Shown: positions 18,880-27,854, numbered from the stretch's first letter. The stretch is DNA of 64,000 bases from REEB95 sp035648735 (GCA_035648735.1 DASRKX010000050.1:1-64000), one strand, 5' to 3'. Made by a program: numbers and translations. The notes: a model not told the origin generated them from the sequence alone.

Positions 18880-21800
18880 TTATTCGGCAGCCTCGCGCCG
18901 GCCGAGACGGCGCAGGCAGCGATCGATCCACAGCCGCGTCAGCTTCTCCTCGAGCCCATTCTGGCCGAGTCGCTGCCGCAGCGCGCCGAAATCGACGCGC
19001 TCCAGCGGCTGGTCCTGGTTGAAGCAGGAGAACACCACGGTCTCCGCCCCCGTCGCCGGATCGGTCTGCACCTGCAGGCATTGGGCGCAGATTTCCTTCA
19101 TCATGCATTGCATCGGCGAGTTGATGGAGGCGATCGCCGTGTGGCCGGGCTTCAGATAGGGCTTCAGCACCCCTTCGCGGGCCCGCGCGACGGCCGCCAT
19201 CATCAGATCGGAGCCGATGACGATCATATGGGCGACGCGATCGAACGGGATCGGCGTCTCGCCAAGCTTGCCGGTGGCGTAGCTCTTCATCGCCTCGACG
19301 ATGTTGCCGACGAAGGCGCGATCCTGCTTGCGGGTCGGCGCGAAGCCGGGCGCCGCGTCGCAGCACCACACCACCGCATCGGCGGCGGCCTCGATGTCGG
19401 CGACCTTGTAGCGGTCGTCCATGTGCTTGTAGCCGGCGAAATAGAGCACGCGGCAGTTGTTCTCGCGCAGCGCCTTGCCGATCGACAGCAGCACCGCGTT
19501 GCCCAATCCGCCGCCGACCAGCAGCACGTCCTCGCCCATCGGGATCTCGGTCGGCGTGCCGGTCGGCCCCATCAGGACCACCGACTCCCCGGGCTCCAGC
19601 AGGGTGCAAAGGTCGGACGAGCCGCCCATTTCGAGCACGATGGTCGAGAGCAGGCCCTTGTCGCGGTCGACCCAGGCGCCGGTCAGCGCGAGGCCCTCCA
19701 TGGTGAGCTTGGTGCCGTCGATCCGGGCGCTGCGCTGCTCGTAATTCTGCAGACGATAGAACTGGCCGGGATGAAAGGCGCGGGCGGCGATCGGCGCCTT
19801 GACCACGACTTCGACGATGGTCGGCGTCAGGCGCTCGACCGAATGCACCGTCGCGCGCAGTTCGGCGTTGAGCGTCGCCACCAGCGTCGCCGGCGCCGGC
19901 GCCGCCGGCTTGCGGCGCGCCAGCACGCGGCTCACCACCGGATAGCCCTGCTTGGCGCCGCCCATCGCCTTGACCACGTTGCCGGCGAAGGACGGGTGGA
20001 GATCGCCGAAGAAGCTGATGGCGCGGCCGTCGCCGCGCTGGCTCATCAGCACACGCACCGCGGCGGGCTTGGCGACGCGCTCGGGCGAAACCGGATTGCC
20101 CTCCTCGTCATAGGCCTGGAAGTAACGGCCGTCGAGGCGGACATTGTGCGGATCCTCGCGGCCCAGCACGGTGTTGGGCTGCGTCCCGGCCGCGACCAGG
20201 ATGGTGCGCGCCGGCAGTGTCACCCTCTCGTCGGTGACGACGAGCTTCTTCACCTCGGGATCGAATTTGAGCTTCTGCAGGGTCAGCGCGGCGGCATGAC
20301 CCCATGGGTCGAGCTCGACGCCGACCGGCGACAGGCATTCGGCGAAGCGGATGCCCTCTTCCATCGCCTTGGCGACTTCCTCGTGGTTGAGGGTGTAGCT
20401 CGGCGCATCGATCAGGCGGCGGCGATAGGCGATGGTGACGCCGCCCCAATCGTCGATCAATTCGGCCAGGCGCGGCTTGCGGCCTTCGCGCGCGGCTTTT
20501 TCGCGCTCCTGCCGCAGCAATCGCGCATGGGCGAGGAATTCCTCGGCGGCGGCGGTCTCCTCATCGTTCCACGATTGGCGCACCGCCGCCGCACCGCGCT
20601 CGGCCGCCAGGATTTCGTAGCGCGCCAGGAATTTCTCGACCTGGACCGCGTAATAGGCGAGCGATTCCGTCGCCGTGTCGATCGCGGTGAGTCCTCCCCC
20701 AATAACAACAACGGGCAGCCGCACGGTCAGGTTGGCGATGCTGTCGGGCTTGGCGGCGCCGGTGAGCTGCAGCGCCATGAGGAAGTCCGATGCCTGGCGC
20801 ACGCCGCGCGCCAGGCCGTTCTTCATCTCGACGATGGTCGGCCGTCCGGCGCCGGCGCAGAGCGCGATATGGTCGAAGCCCAGGGCGAAGGCGTCGTCGA
20901 CGGTGATGGTGCCGCCGAAACGCACGCCGCCGAACATGGCGAATTGGGATCGGCGCTCCAGCAGCAGGCGGATCACCTTGAGAAAATTCTTGTCCCAGCG
21001 GACGGTGATGCCGTATTCGGCGACGCCGCCGAAGCCCGCCATGAGGCGGTCGTCGAGCGATTCCCAAAGCTCGGCGATGTCGCGGATCGGCCGGAATTCC
21101 TGTCGCGCGCCGGCAACGTCGACGCCCGAGATTGCCGACGGCAACGGCTCGATCTTCAAGCCGTCGATGGCAACGACGGTGTGTCCATCGTTCATCAGGT
21201 GATGCGCCAGCGTGAATCCGGCCGGGCCCAGCCCCACCACCAGCACCTTGTAGTCCGTCGCCGGCCGTGGAACCGGCCGCGCCAAATTGAGCGGGTTCCA
21301 GCGCGTCAGCAGGCCGTAGATCTCGAAGCCCCACGGCAATTCCAGCACGTCCTTCAAGGTACGGGTCTCGACCTGCGGTATGTCGACCGGCTCCTGCTTT
21401 TGGAAGATGCAGGATTTCATGCAATCGTTGCAGATGCGGTGGCCGGTGGCGGCCACCATCGGGTTGTCGATGATGGCGATGGCGAGCGCGCCGACGGTCT
21501 GGCCGCGCGCCTTCACCATGTTCATTTCGGAAATCTTCTCTTCCAGGGGACAGCCGGCGAGCGTCACGTTGAAGACGCTCTTCTGGAAGGCGCCGCTCTG
21601 CTTGCCCTTGAGGCCGTGCGAGCAGCTGTCCTTGCCCTGTTCGTGGCACCAGATGCAGTAATTCGCCTGGTCGAGTGCGCCGGCAAGGTCGGTGCCCGGA
21701 TCGGTCAGCTTGAATCCGTCGCGCGCGCGCCACTTCGCCGGCGGGTACCGGTCGACCGCCGTGCCCTCGACCTCGAACTTTTCGACATGGACCAGATTCA

Positions 21801-22383
21801 TCAAATCGATCCGGTGCGGCACCTTGAACAGGATGCCGGCGGCATGCCGCGCGCGGCCGGCCGGCGACAAGGTCGCCCAGCTCGCATAGCGCGACGCGGT
21901 TTCAAGATTCGCCGTATGGCTGGCTTCGTCGTCGAGCCATGTGGCGACATGCGTGGCGAAGCTGAGCTCGGTGAGGCTCTCGCCGAACAGTTTGCTCAGT
22001 GTCGCCGCCAGCGCCGGGCCGTCGATAGCGGCCGCCTGCTCCGGCGTCACGCCCTTCACGGCCCGCCGCTGGATAAAGAGCCGCTTCACCGCGTAGAGCG
22101 GCGCCAGGGCATCGTGCTTGGCCTGCAGCGCCCGTATTTCGGCGCCGATGCCGAAGAGGCCGCCGATAAAATCATCGAGATGGGGAGCCAGATCGACGAT
22201 GAGCTGCGATGCCGCCTTGGCCTCGAGGCCGCCCGGATCGTTCCGCGCGGCGGCAAGGCGCTCGCTCAGGCGCGCATCGACCTCGCCGAGCTGCGCGAGA
22301 AAGGCGGCGTCGAGCCGCGCCAAGCCCTCACGGCGGTACAAATCCTCGAAGTCGAGGCCATGTTTCAGTGCGAGTTCGGTCAT
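18880..22383 (-). CDS. Giant fused flavoprotein oxidoreductase: Fe-S region, GltD-like FAD module, PyrK-like ferredoxin reductase module
   Basis: One 1167-residue chain joins three parts. Residues 1-240 are helical and unassigned. Residues 243-325 hold seven cysteines (C243, C246, C254, C278, C318, C321, C325), enough for two Fe-S clusters resembling the GltD N-terminal domain. Residues about 378-800 form a GltD-like pyridine-nucleotide oxidoreductase with Rossmann signatures VVGLGPAGFTLA (384-) and VVVIGGGLTAIDTATES (561-). Residues about 837-1070 are a ferredoxin-NADP reductase module (HPGQFYRLQNYE; LLVGGGLGNAVLL), ended by a PyrK-type [2Fe-2S] set C1093-x5-C1099-x2-C1102-x17-C1120. This is the NfnAB/SudAB layout (transhydrogenase or sulfide/polysulfide reductase) in one polypeptide. 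Start ATG 22383; a candidate tandem operator lies upstream. Confidence 0.8.
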   Translation of the reverse strand: MTELALKHGLDFEDLYRREGLARLDAAFLAQLGEVDARLSERLAAARNDPGGLEAKAASQLIVDLAPHLDDFIGGLFGIGAEIRALQAKHDALAPLYAVKRLFIQRRAVKGVTPEQAAAIDGPALAATLSKLFGESLTELSFATHVATWLDDEASHTANLETASRYASWATLSPAGRARHAAGILFKVPHRIDLMNLVHVEKFEVEGTAVDRYPPAKWRARDGFKLTDPGTDLAGALDQANYCIWCHEQGKDSCSHGLKGKQSGAFQKSVFNVTLAGCPLEEKISEMNMVKARGQTVGALAIAIIDNPMVAATGHRICNDCMKSCIFQKQEPVDIPQVETRTLKDVLELPWGFEIYGLLTRWNPLNLARPVPRPATDYKVLVVGLGPAGFTLAHHLMNDGHTVVAIDGLKIEPLPSAISGVDVAGARQEFRPIRDIAELWESLDDRLMAGFGGVAEYGITVRWDKNFLKVIRLLLERRSQFAMFGGVRFGGTITVDDAFALGFDHIALCAGAGRPTIVEMKNGLARGVRQASDFLMALQLTGAAKPDSIANLTVRLPVVVIGGGLTAIDTATESLAYYAVQVEKFLARYEILAAERGAAAVRQSWNDEETAAAEEFLAHARLLRQEREKAAREGRKPRLAELIDDWGGVTIAYRRRLIDAPSYTLNHEEVAKAMEEGIRFAECLSPVGVELDPWGHAAALTLQKLKFDPEVKKLVVTDERVTLPARTILVAAGTQPNTVLGREDPHNVRLDGRYFQAYDEEGNPVSPERVAKPAAVRVLMSQRGDGRAISFFGDLHPSFAGNVVKAMGGAKQGYPVVSRVLARRKPAAPAPATLVATLNAELRATVHSVERLTPTIVEVVVKAPIAARAFHPGQFYRLQNYEQRSARIDGTKLTMEGLALTGAWVDRDKGLLSTIVLEMGGSSDLCTLLEPGESVVLMGPTGTPTEIPMGEDVLLVGGGLGNAVLLSIGKALRENNCRVLYFAGYKHMDDRYKVADIEAAADAVVWCCDAAPGFAPTRKQDRAFVGNIVEAMKSYATGKLGETPIPFDRVAHMIVIGSDLMMAAVARAREGVLKPYLKPGHTAIASINSPMQCMMKEICAQCLQVQTDPATGAETVVFSCFNQDQPLERVDFGALRQRLGQNGLEEKLTRLWIDRCLRRLGRREAAE

Positions 22384-22440
22384 GTCGCGTGAGTATCGGC
22401 CGAAGCGTTCGGCGGATATAACCCCAAAAAATGTGTGGAA

Positions 22441-22479
22441 GTGGTGGGTATTCCACTTCGCGCGTGGTGGGTTTTCTAC
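22441..22479 (-). promoter_or_regulatory. Candidate tandem operator upstream of the fused oxidoreductase
   Basis: GTGGTGGGTATTCCAC (22441-22456) and GTGGTGGGTTTTCTAC (22464-22479) match at 14 of 16 positions and are spaced 23 bases start to start, about two helical turns. They lie 58-96 bases upstream of the ATG at 22383, on its coding side. The left copy also lies within an inverted repeat (GAAGTGG 22438-22444 with CCACTTC 22453-22459). The binding protein is unknown; the arrangement resembles a two-site operator or activator platform. Confidence 0.45.
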
Positions 22480-22515
22480 GCGAGGCCGGCGTGAAAGCCA
22501 AGCCGCAATCGCGGT

Positions 22516-23355
22516 TCAGGCTTGCGGTTTTCCGTCGCGGCGGTGGTGGAGCCGCTCGGCCAGCACGGCATTGAGCTCGGCGCCGAGCAACACGAAGAAG
22601 GCCGTCAGATAGAGCCACAGCATCAGCACCAGCACGCCGCCGAGCGAGCCGTAGCTTTTGTCGTAGGTCGCGACGTCCGCGACATAGAGCGAGAAAATGA
22701 CCGAGCCGATGAGGCACGACGCCGTCGCCAGCAGCACGCCCCACCAATCGCTCGCCCGCTGGAGGCCGGGCCGCGCCGGCGCGAAGCGGTAGATGCCGGC
22801 AAGGGCGCCGCCAACAAGCACCAGGAGGATCGGCCAGCGCAACAAGCCGGCGAGGGTCTTGGTCCCCTCGCCCAGCTTGAAGAAATCGAACACCGCCGGC
22901 ACCGCGTCGAGCAACGCAGCGGCGAAGACGGCAAAGCCGATGGCGCCCGACGCCATCGCCAGGGCCAGCGCCTCGAGGCGCACCACGCCGCGCGCATTGG
23001 GCGCGCCGTGGATCACGCCGAGCGCGGTGATCATCGCGTAGGTCGCGGATTGCGCGCTCCAGATCGCCAGGCCGAAGCCGAGGCCGAGGCCGAGGCCGAG
23101 CTGCGTCGTCGGCCTTTGACTCAGGCTGGTGAGAAAATCCGACAGCAGACTGATGACGTCGGCGGGCAGCACGTTGTTCATGTAGCCAAGCTGCTGCGCG
23201 ATATCGAGCGGCCCGAACATGAGGCCGTAGAGCGAGACGATGGCGGTCAGCGCCGAGGGCACCGCGGCGAACGCCCAGAAGGCAATCGCCGCCGCCAGCA
23301 GCGAAATGCCGTCGCGCGACACGCGACGGAGCAGATCCATGAAAATGGGATGCAT
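22516..23355 (-). CDS. YihY/BrkB-family inner-membrane protein
   Basis: A 279-residue protein with six predicted transmembrane segments, a normal size for YihY/UPF0761. The diagnostic blocks are RDGISLLAAAIAFWAFAAVP in the first helix, the central IWSAQSATYAMITALGVIHG and the C-terminal SYGSLGGVLVLMLWLYLTAF followed by VLLGAELNAVL. Function is not established; the name of the family includes the misassigned ribonuclease BN. ATG 23355 is preferred, but a TTG at 23373 overlaps the ggt stop as TTGA and would add six residues. A (GGCCGA)n stretch at 23070-23100 encodes a run of alternating Leu-Gly. The gene follows ggt closely on the same strand, suggesting one transcript. Confidence 0.82.
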   Translation of the reverse strand: MHPIFMDLLRRVSRDGISLLAAAIAFWAFAAVPSALTAIVSLYGLMFGPLDIAQQLGYMNNVLPADVISLLSDFLTSLSQRPTTQLGLGLGLGFGLAIWSAQSATYAMITALGVIHGAPNARGVVRLEALALAMASGAIGFAVFAAALLDAVPAVFDFFKLGEGTKTLAGLLRWPILLVLVGGALAGIYRFAPARPGLQRASDWWGVLLATASCLIGSVIFSLYVADVATYDKSYGSLGGVLVLMLWLYLTAFFVLLGAELNAVLAERLHHRRDGKPQA

Positions 23356-23369
23356 GGGGGAATCCGCGC

Positions 23370-24947
23370 TCAATATCCCAACGCCATGCCGTCCTTGCGC
23401 GGATCGGAACCGCCGATCAGCACGCCGCGCGCATGGTCGATCAGCACCGCCTGGGCGCCGCCGAGCGGCTTGTCCGGACGGACGATTTGGTGACCGCGGC
23501 GCGCGAGATCGTCGGCCGCGTCATGCGAAACGCCGCGCTCGAGCTGCAGCACGCCATCATGGGCGAAGCTGCGCGGCACCTCGGCCGCCGCTTGCGGATC
23601 GAGGCCGCAATCGAGGAGCTGCGTCACGTAATGGGCGTGGCCGGTCGCCTGGTAGTGACCGCCCATCACGCCGAAGGGCATCACCGCCTTGCCGTCCTTC
23701 ATCAGCATGCCCGGGATCAGCGTATGCAGCGGCCGCTTGCGCGGCGCGATGGCGTTCGGATGACCCGGGACGGTGCGGAAGGTCTTGCCGCGATTGTGCA
23801 GCAGCACGCCGCTCTGCGGCGCCAGGATGCCGCTGCCGAACTCGTCGAACAGCGAATTGATGAAGGAGATTGCGTTGCGGTCGCGATCGACGATGGCGAG
23901 ATAGACCGTGTGCTTGTGGGGAATCTCGTCGAGGAAGATCGGCGGCAGGGCGCGGTCCATCCTGATGCGGGCGCGCAGTGCGGCGGCGTATTCCTCCGAC
24001 AGCAATCTTGCGACGGGCATCTCCACCTGGCGCGGATCGCCGATCAGATTGTCGCGCGCGGCATAGGCGGCTTTGGTCGCCTCGGCCAGAAGATGGATGC
24101 GGTCGGCCTCGCCGAGCTTGCCGATGTCGTAGCCGGCGAAGATGCGCAATATCATCAACGCCGAGATGCCCTGGCCGTTCGGCGGGCATTCGACGATCTC
24201 GTGGCCGCGATAGCCGGTCGCGATCGGCTCGACATAGTCGCAACGCTGCGTCGCGAAATCCGCGAGCGTATGCAGCCCGCCCAGCGCGTTGAGCTTCGCC
24301 GCGATGTCGCGCGCCACCGGACCTTCGTAGAACCCCGCCCGACCCTCGGCCGCGATGCGCTTCAGCGTTTCGGCCAGCGCCGGCAGCCTGAGCGTGTCGC
24401 CGAAGCCCGGCGGCCTGCCGCCCGGCATGAACACGGCGCTGGCGTCGGCGTCGGGACGGACATGGTCGATGCCGATCGAAAAATCATAGGCGACGCGCGC
24501 GGTAAGCCGGAATCCTTCCGCTGCCAGCCGGATCGCCGGCTGGAACAGCGCGGCCCAGTCCCGCGTGCCGAAATCCGCATGCAGCCGGGCCCAGGCATCG
24601 ACCGCGCCCGGCACGGTCACGGCGTGCGGCGAACGCGGCGGAATCTCCTTCATGCCGCGCTCGACATACCATTCGACCCGGGCCTTTTCCGGCGCGTGGC
24701 CGGAGCCGTTGAGCGCCTTCGGCCGGCCGCCTTTCCGGGAATACAGCACGAAGCAATCGCCGCCGATGCCGGTCATCTGCGGCTCGACGACGCCGAGCAG
24801 CGCCGCCGCGGCCACGGCAGCATCGACCGCATTGCCGCCGGCGCGCAGCACGTCGATGGCGGCCAGCGTCGCCAGCGGATGCGAGGTCGCCGCCATCGCT
24901 TCGCCGGCGACCGCGGGCGAGCGGCGCGGCTGGTGAAAATCGCGCAT
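23370..24947 (-). CDS. ggt: Gamma-glutamyltransferase family protein
   Basis: An Ntn-hydrolase precursor of 525 residues that should self-process to large and small subunits and hydrolyse or transfer gamma-glutamyl groups, for example from glutathione. The N-terminal block AAIDVLRAGGNAVDAAVAAA and MTGIGGDCFVLY are family signatures. The nucleophile that heads the small subunit is the threonine of HKHTVYLAIVDRDRN, followed by SFINSLFDEFGSG. The C-terminal GGHYQATGHAHYVTQLLDCG fits the acyl-binding region. ATG 24947 (MRDFHQPRRSPAVAGE) leaves no obvious signal peptide, so this may be a cytoplasmic or cephalosporin-acylase-like homologue rather than the periplasmic enzyme; a longer frame to 24998 adds no convincing leader. 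Confidence 0.88.
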   Translation of the reverse strand: MRDFHQPRRSPAVAGEAMAATSHPLATLAAIDVLRAGGNAVDAAVAAAALLGVVEPQMTGIGGDCFVLYSRKGGRPKALNGSGHAPEKARVEWYVERGMKEIPPRSPHAVTVPGAVDAWARLHADFGTRDWAALFQPAIRLAAEGFRLTARVAYDFSIGIDHVRPDADASAVFMPGGRPPGFGDTLRLPALAETLKRIAAEGRAGFYEGPVARDIAAKLNALGGLHTLADFATQRCDYVEPIATGYRGHEIVECPPNGQGISALMILRIFAGYDIGKLGEADRIHLLAEATKAAYAARDNLIGDPRQVEMPVARLLSEEYAAALRARIRMDRALPPIFLDEIPHKHTVYLAIVDRDRNAISFINSLFDEFGSGILAPQSGVLLHNRGKTFRTVPGHPNAIAPRKRPLHTLIPGMLMKDGKAVMPFGVMGGHYQATGHAHYVTQLLDCGLDPQAAAEVPRSFAHDGVLQLERGVSHDAADDLARRGHQIVRPDKPLGGAQAVLIDHARGVLIGGSDPRKDGMALGY

Positions 24948-25060
24948 CGGGGCGCATGAATGGCATCCGGGCACGGTGCGGGCAAGCGGTTTGTCCAACT
25001 TGCCGCGCCGGAGCGCATTCCCTAACGTCCGTTCTCCGATTCTATCCCGAGGAGGACGAC

Positions 25061-25456
25061 ATGGCAGTCGATACCAAAACGCCGCAATTCGCCAAGGGCC
25101 TCGCCGTGCGTCGCGAGGTCCTCGGCGCCGACTACGTCGACAAATCGCTGGCCGACGCCGACGACTTCATGATGGCGTTCCAGAAGCTGACCACCGAATG
25201 GTGTTGGGGCGAAATCTGGGCGCGGCCGGGCCTCGATCGGCGAACGCGCTCCCTGCTCAATCTCGCGATGCTCACGGCGCTCAACCGTCCCGCCGAACTT
25301 AAATTGCACCTGCGCGGCGCGCTCACCAACGGCGTCACCATCGAACAGATCAAGGAAGTCTTTCTCCAGGCCTCGGTCTATTGCGGCATCCCGGCGGGAT
25401 TGGAAAGCTTCAAGGTCGCGCGCGAAGTCTTCAAGGAGCATCGCGCCAAATCCTGA
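25061..25456 (+). CDS. pcaC: 4-carboxymuconolactone decarboxylase
   Basis: Converts 4-carboxymuconolactone to 3-oxoadipate enol-lactone in protocatechuate breakdown. The 131-residue single-domain protein has the PcaC blocks GLAVRREVLGADYVDKSL, WGEIWARPGLDRRTRSLLNL, MLTALNRPAELKLHLRGALT and NGVTIEQIKEVFLQASVYCG. It lacks the CxxC of the peroxidase-active AhpD relatives. ATG 25061 is preceded by GAGGAGG at 25050-25056, an ideal Shine-Dalgarno. The thiolase gene follows on the same strand after 64 bases and the two CoA-transferase subunits lie within 5 kb, supporting the beta-ketoadipate role. Other pca genes (pcaGH, pcaB, pcaD) are not in the window. Confidence 0.8.
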   Translation: MAVDTKTPQFAKGLAVRREVLGADYVDKSLADADDFMMAFQKLTTEWCWGEIWARPGLDRRTRSLLNLAMLTALNRPAELKLHLRGALTNGVTIEQIKEVFLQASVYCGIPAGLESFKVAREVFKEHRAKS

Positions 25457-25520
25457 AACGCAGGCCAGACATGCCGTGAAACGCTTGTCCGGCGGGGTGG
25501 TTTTGCCTAACGTCCGGCCG

Positions 25521-26735
25521 ATGGACGCCTATATCTACGACGGCTTGCGGACGCCGATCGGCCGCCATGCCGGCGCTCTGGCGCCGGTGCGCCCGGACGA
25601 TCTGCTGGCCGGCGTGATCGCCCAGCTCCTCCAGCGCAATCCCTTCAAGCCCGCCCAGTACGAGGACATCGTCGTCGGCTGCACCAACCAGGCGGGCGAG
25701 GATTCGCGCAACATCGCGCGCCACGCCGCGCTGCTCGCCGGCCTGCCGGTCGAGACCGCCGGCCAGACCGTCAATCGTTTGTGCGGCAGCGGCCTGGCGG
25801 CGCTGATCGACACCGCGCGCGCCGCGAGCTGCGCTCAGGGCGCGCTTTTCGTCGCCGGCGGGGTCGAGAGCATGAGCCGCGCGCCCTTCGTCATGTCGAA
25901 GGCCGAGAGCGCCTACAGCCGCGATGCCAGGATTTTCGATTCCACCATGGGTGCGCGCTTCCCCAATCCGAAGATCGCCAAGAATTTCGGCCAGGACACC
26001 ATGCCGGAAACCGGCGACAACGTGGCGCATGATTTGTCGATCTCGCGCGAGGCGAGCGACCGCTTCGCCCTCGCCTCGCAGGAGAAATACGCGCGCGCCA
26101 AATCGGCGGGTTTCTTCAAGGACGAGCTGATGGCGGTCGACGTTCCGGGCGCGAAGAAAGGCACCCACATCGCCGTCGACCAGGACGAGCATCCGCGCCC
26201 CAACACGACGATGGAGCGCCTGGCGGAATTGAAGCCGCTCTTTCCCAACGGCGTCGTCACCGCCGGGAACGCCTCCGGCATCAACGACGGCGCTGCCGCG
26301 CTGATCGTCGGCACGAAGCAGATCGGCGAAAAATCGGGCAAGCAGCCGATGGCGCGAATTCTCTCCGCCGCCATTGCCGGCGTGGCGCCGCGCGTCATGG
26401 GCATCGGCCCGGTGCCGGCCTCGCAGAAGGCGCTCGAGCGCGCCGGGCTCACGCTCAAGGACATGGACGTGATCGAGATCAACGAGGCTTTCGCCAGCCA
26501 GGTGCTCGGCTGCCTCAAGCTCCTGGGCATTGCCTTCGACGACAGCCGAGTCAACCCGAACGGCGGCGCCATCGCCATCGGCCATCCGCTCGGCGCGTCC
26601 GGCACCCGGCTTGCGCTGACGGCGACGCGCCAGTTGCAGACCACCGGCTGCCGCTATGCCCTCGTCACCATGTGCATCGGCGTCGGCCAGGGCATCGCCG
26701 CGGTGATCGAGCGCAGCGGTAACGGCAAGGCGTGA
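25521..26735 (+). CDS. pcaF: 3-oxoadipyl-CoA thiolase
   Basis: Cleaves 3-oxoadipyl-CoA with CoA to succinyl-CoA and acetyl-CoA, the last beta-ketoadipate step. The 404-residue thiolase begins MDAYIYDGLRTPIGRHAGAL, the characteristic PcaF/PaaJ N-terminus. Active-site blocks are NRLCGSGLAALIDTA (nucleophilic Cys), VIEINEAFASQVLGCLK, GGAIAIGHPLGASGTR (His) and TMCIGVGQGIAAVI (second Cys). The ATG at 25521 is chosen on homology; the frame is open 15 codons further up. The stop overlaps the GTG of the next gene as GTGA. A general acetyl-CoA C-acyltransferase role remains possible, but pcaC and pcaIJ nearby favour this one. Confidence 0.82.
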   Translation: MDAYIYDGLRTPIGRHAGALAPVRPDDLLAGVIAQLLQRNPFKPAQYEDIVVGCTNQAGEDSRNIARHAALLAGLPVETAGQTVNRLCGSGLAALIDTARAASCAQGALFVAGGVESMSRAPFVMSKAESAYSRDARIFDSTMGARFPNPKIAKNFGQDTMPETGDNVAHDLSISREASDRFALASQEKYARAKSAGFFKDELMAVDVPGAKKGTHIAVDQDEHPRPNTTMERLAELKPLFPNGVVTAGNASGINDGAAALIVGTKQIGEKSGKQPMARILSAAIAGVAPRVMGIGPVPASQKALERAGLTLKDMDVIEINEAFASQVLGCLKLLGIAFDDSRVNPNGGAIAIGHPLGASGTRLALTATRQLQTTGCRYALVTMCIGVGQGIAAVIERSGNGKA

Positions 26736-27175
26736 ACGGCGCGCCGCCGATTGCCGCGCCGGAGACGGCGGAAGGCCTGTTCGCGGCTCTCGGCCGCCTC
26801 GAGCGCGACGGCAAGATCGCGCTGAAGCTCGATTACAAGAAGCTGTCGCAGATGGATTCGCCGGTCGGCTCCGAAGCAGACGGCAATATCTGGGCCTATG
26901 GCCTGCTCGCCGCGAGCATCGCCGCCTGGTGGTTCGGCGGCTGGCGGATCGCGCTCGGCGTCGCCATCGTCGGAATCGCCGCCTATTTCACCTTGGGCCG
27001 CGCCTATATGCATCGCCGCATTCGCCGCCGCATCGCGGACAAGGCGCTGATCGAGCTGAATGTGTGGCGCAAGCTGTGGAAGTTCGGCGGCGTGACGCTG
27101 CTGCCTGCCGGCGGCGCGGAACCCTGCACGGCGCCGCAGGATAATTGGATGGCGCTGGTGCGGAGCCTTCAGTGA
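26732..27175 (+). CDS. Small membrane protein of unknown function
   Basis: A 147-residue protein, unrecognised. Residues 1-50 are soluble and carry a short charged helix (ALGRLERDGKIALKLDYKKL). Two hydrophobic segments follow (IWAYGLLAASIAAWWFGGW and IALGVAIVGIAAYFTLG), then a basic stretch YMHRRIRRRIADKAL that would lie in the cytoplasm, and a soluble tail with WKFGGVTLLPAGGAEPC. The GTG start overlaps the thiolase stop (GTGA), implying translational coupling, though no metabolic link is evident. It converges with the CoA-transferase B gene seven bases away. Confidence 0.7.
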   Translation: MNGAPPIAAPETAEGLFAALGRLERDGKIALKLDYKKLSQMDSPVGSEADGNIWAYGLLAASIAAWWFGGWRIALGVAIVGIAAYFTLGRAYMHRRIRRRIADKALIELNVWRKLWKFGGVTLLPAGGAEPCTAPQDNWMALVRSLQ

Positions 27176-27182
27176 CGCGCGC

Positions 27183-27854
27183 CTAGACCGCCGGCGCGCT
27201 CAGTTTTTTCCAGTCATTGGCCAGAGTCAGCTTCGGCTCAGTGACTTTCTGCAAACCGGCAAGATCGAGCCCGTCGACTATCTCGCGCACCACCAACCCG
27301 TCTGGCGTCACGTCGATCACCGCCAAATTGGTGTAGATGCGCTTGACGCATTGCGCCGCGGTCAGCGGATAGTCGCAATTCTTCTTAAGTCGCGGCGCCC
27401 CTTCCTTGGTGGTGTGCTCGACCAGAATGCGTACTTCCCGGGCGCCCGCCGCCAAATCCATCGCACCGCCGACGCCGGGCGGCGCATGCGCATCGTTGGT
27501 CGTCCAATTGGCGAGATCGCCTTTCTCCGAGACCTCGAAGGCGCCCATCAGCGCCAGATCGATATGCCCCCCGCGAATCATCAGAAAAGCGTCGTTGTGG
27601 TGAAAGAACGAGCCGCCCGGCATCAGCGTCACCAGCTGCTTGCCGGCGTTGATCAAATCCGGTTCCTCCTCGTCTTTCTGCGGTGCCGGGCCCATGCCGA
27701 GGACGCCGTTTTCGCTGTGGAACAGGATCTCGCGGTCCTTCGGAATGAAATCCGAACACAGCGTCGGCAGGCCGATGCCGAGATTGACGACGGCGCCGTC
27801 CGCGATGTCCTGCGCGGCGCGCCACGCCATCTGGCGGCGGGAGAGCGGTTGCAT
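27183..27854 (-). CDS. pcaJ: 3-oxoadipate CoA-transferase subunit B
   Basis: Beta subunit of a type I CoA-transferase that activates 3-oxoadipate with succinyl-CoA. The 223-residue protein carries the catalytic glutamate in ILFHSENGVLGMGPAP, the oxyanion-loop region VTLMPGGSFFHHNDAFLMIR and the C-terminal CVKRIYTNLAVIDVTPDGL. ATG 27854 gives the normal N-terminus MQPLSRRQMAWRAAQDIADG; the frame extends 12 codons further. Its partner alpha subunit is encoded at 30027-30689, 2.2 kb away on the same strand, not adjacent as usual, with a sigma/anti-sigma/fasciclin module between. Acetoacetate (AtoA/ScoB-like) specificity is an alternative. Confidence 0.82.
   Translation of the reverse strand: MQPLSRRQMAWRAAQDIADGAVVNLGIGLPTLCSDFIPKDREILFHSENGVLGMGPAPQKDEEEPDLINAGKQLVTLMPGGSFFHHNDAFLMIRGGHIDLALMGAFEVSEKGDLANWTTNDAHAPPGVGGAMDLAAGAREVRILVEHTTKEGAPRLKKNCDYPLTAAQCVKRIYTNLAVIDVTPDGLVVREIVDGLDLAGLQKVTEPKLTLANDWKKLSAPAV

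Noticed and set aside
19081..22392. 1103-codon open frame on the plus strand opposite the fused oxidoreductase
   Set aside because: Its composition is low-complexity Arg/Ala/His-rich with no recognisable domain, while the minus-strand frame has clear FAD, NAD and Fe-S motifs.
23070..23100. (GGCCGA)n hexanucleotide repeat as a phase-variation switch in the YihY gene
   Set aside because: The unit is six bases, so copy-number change keeps the frame and only alters a Leu-Gly run in a membrane segment.
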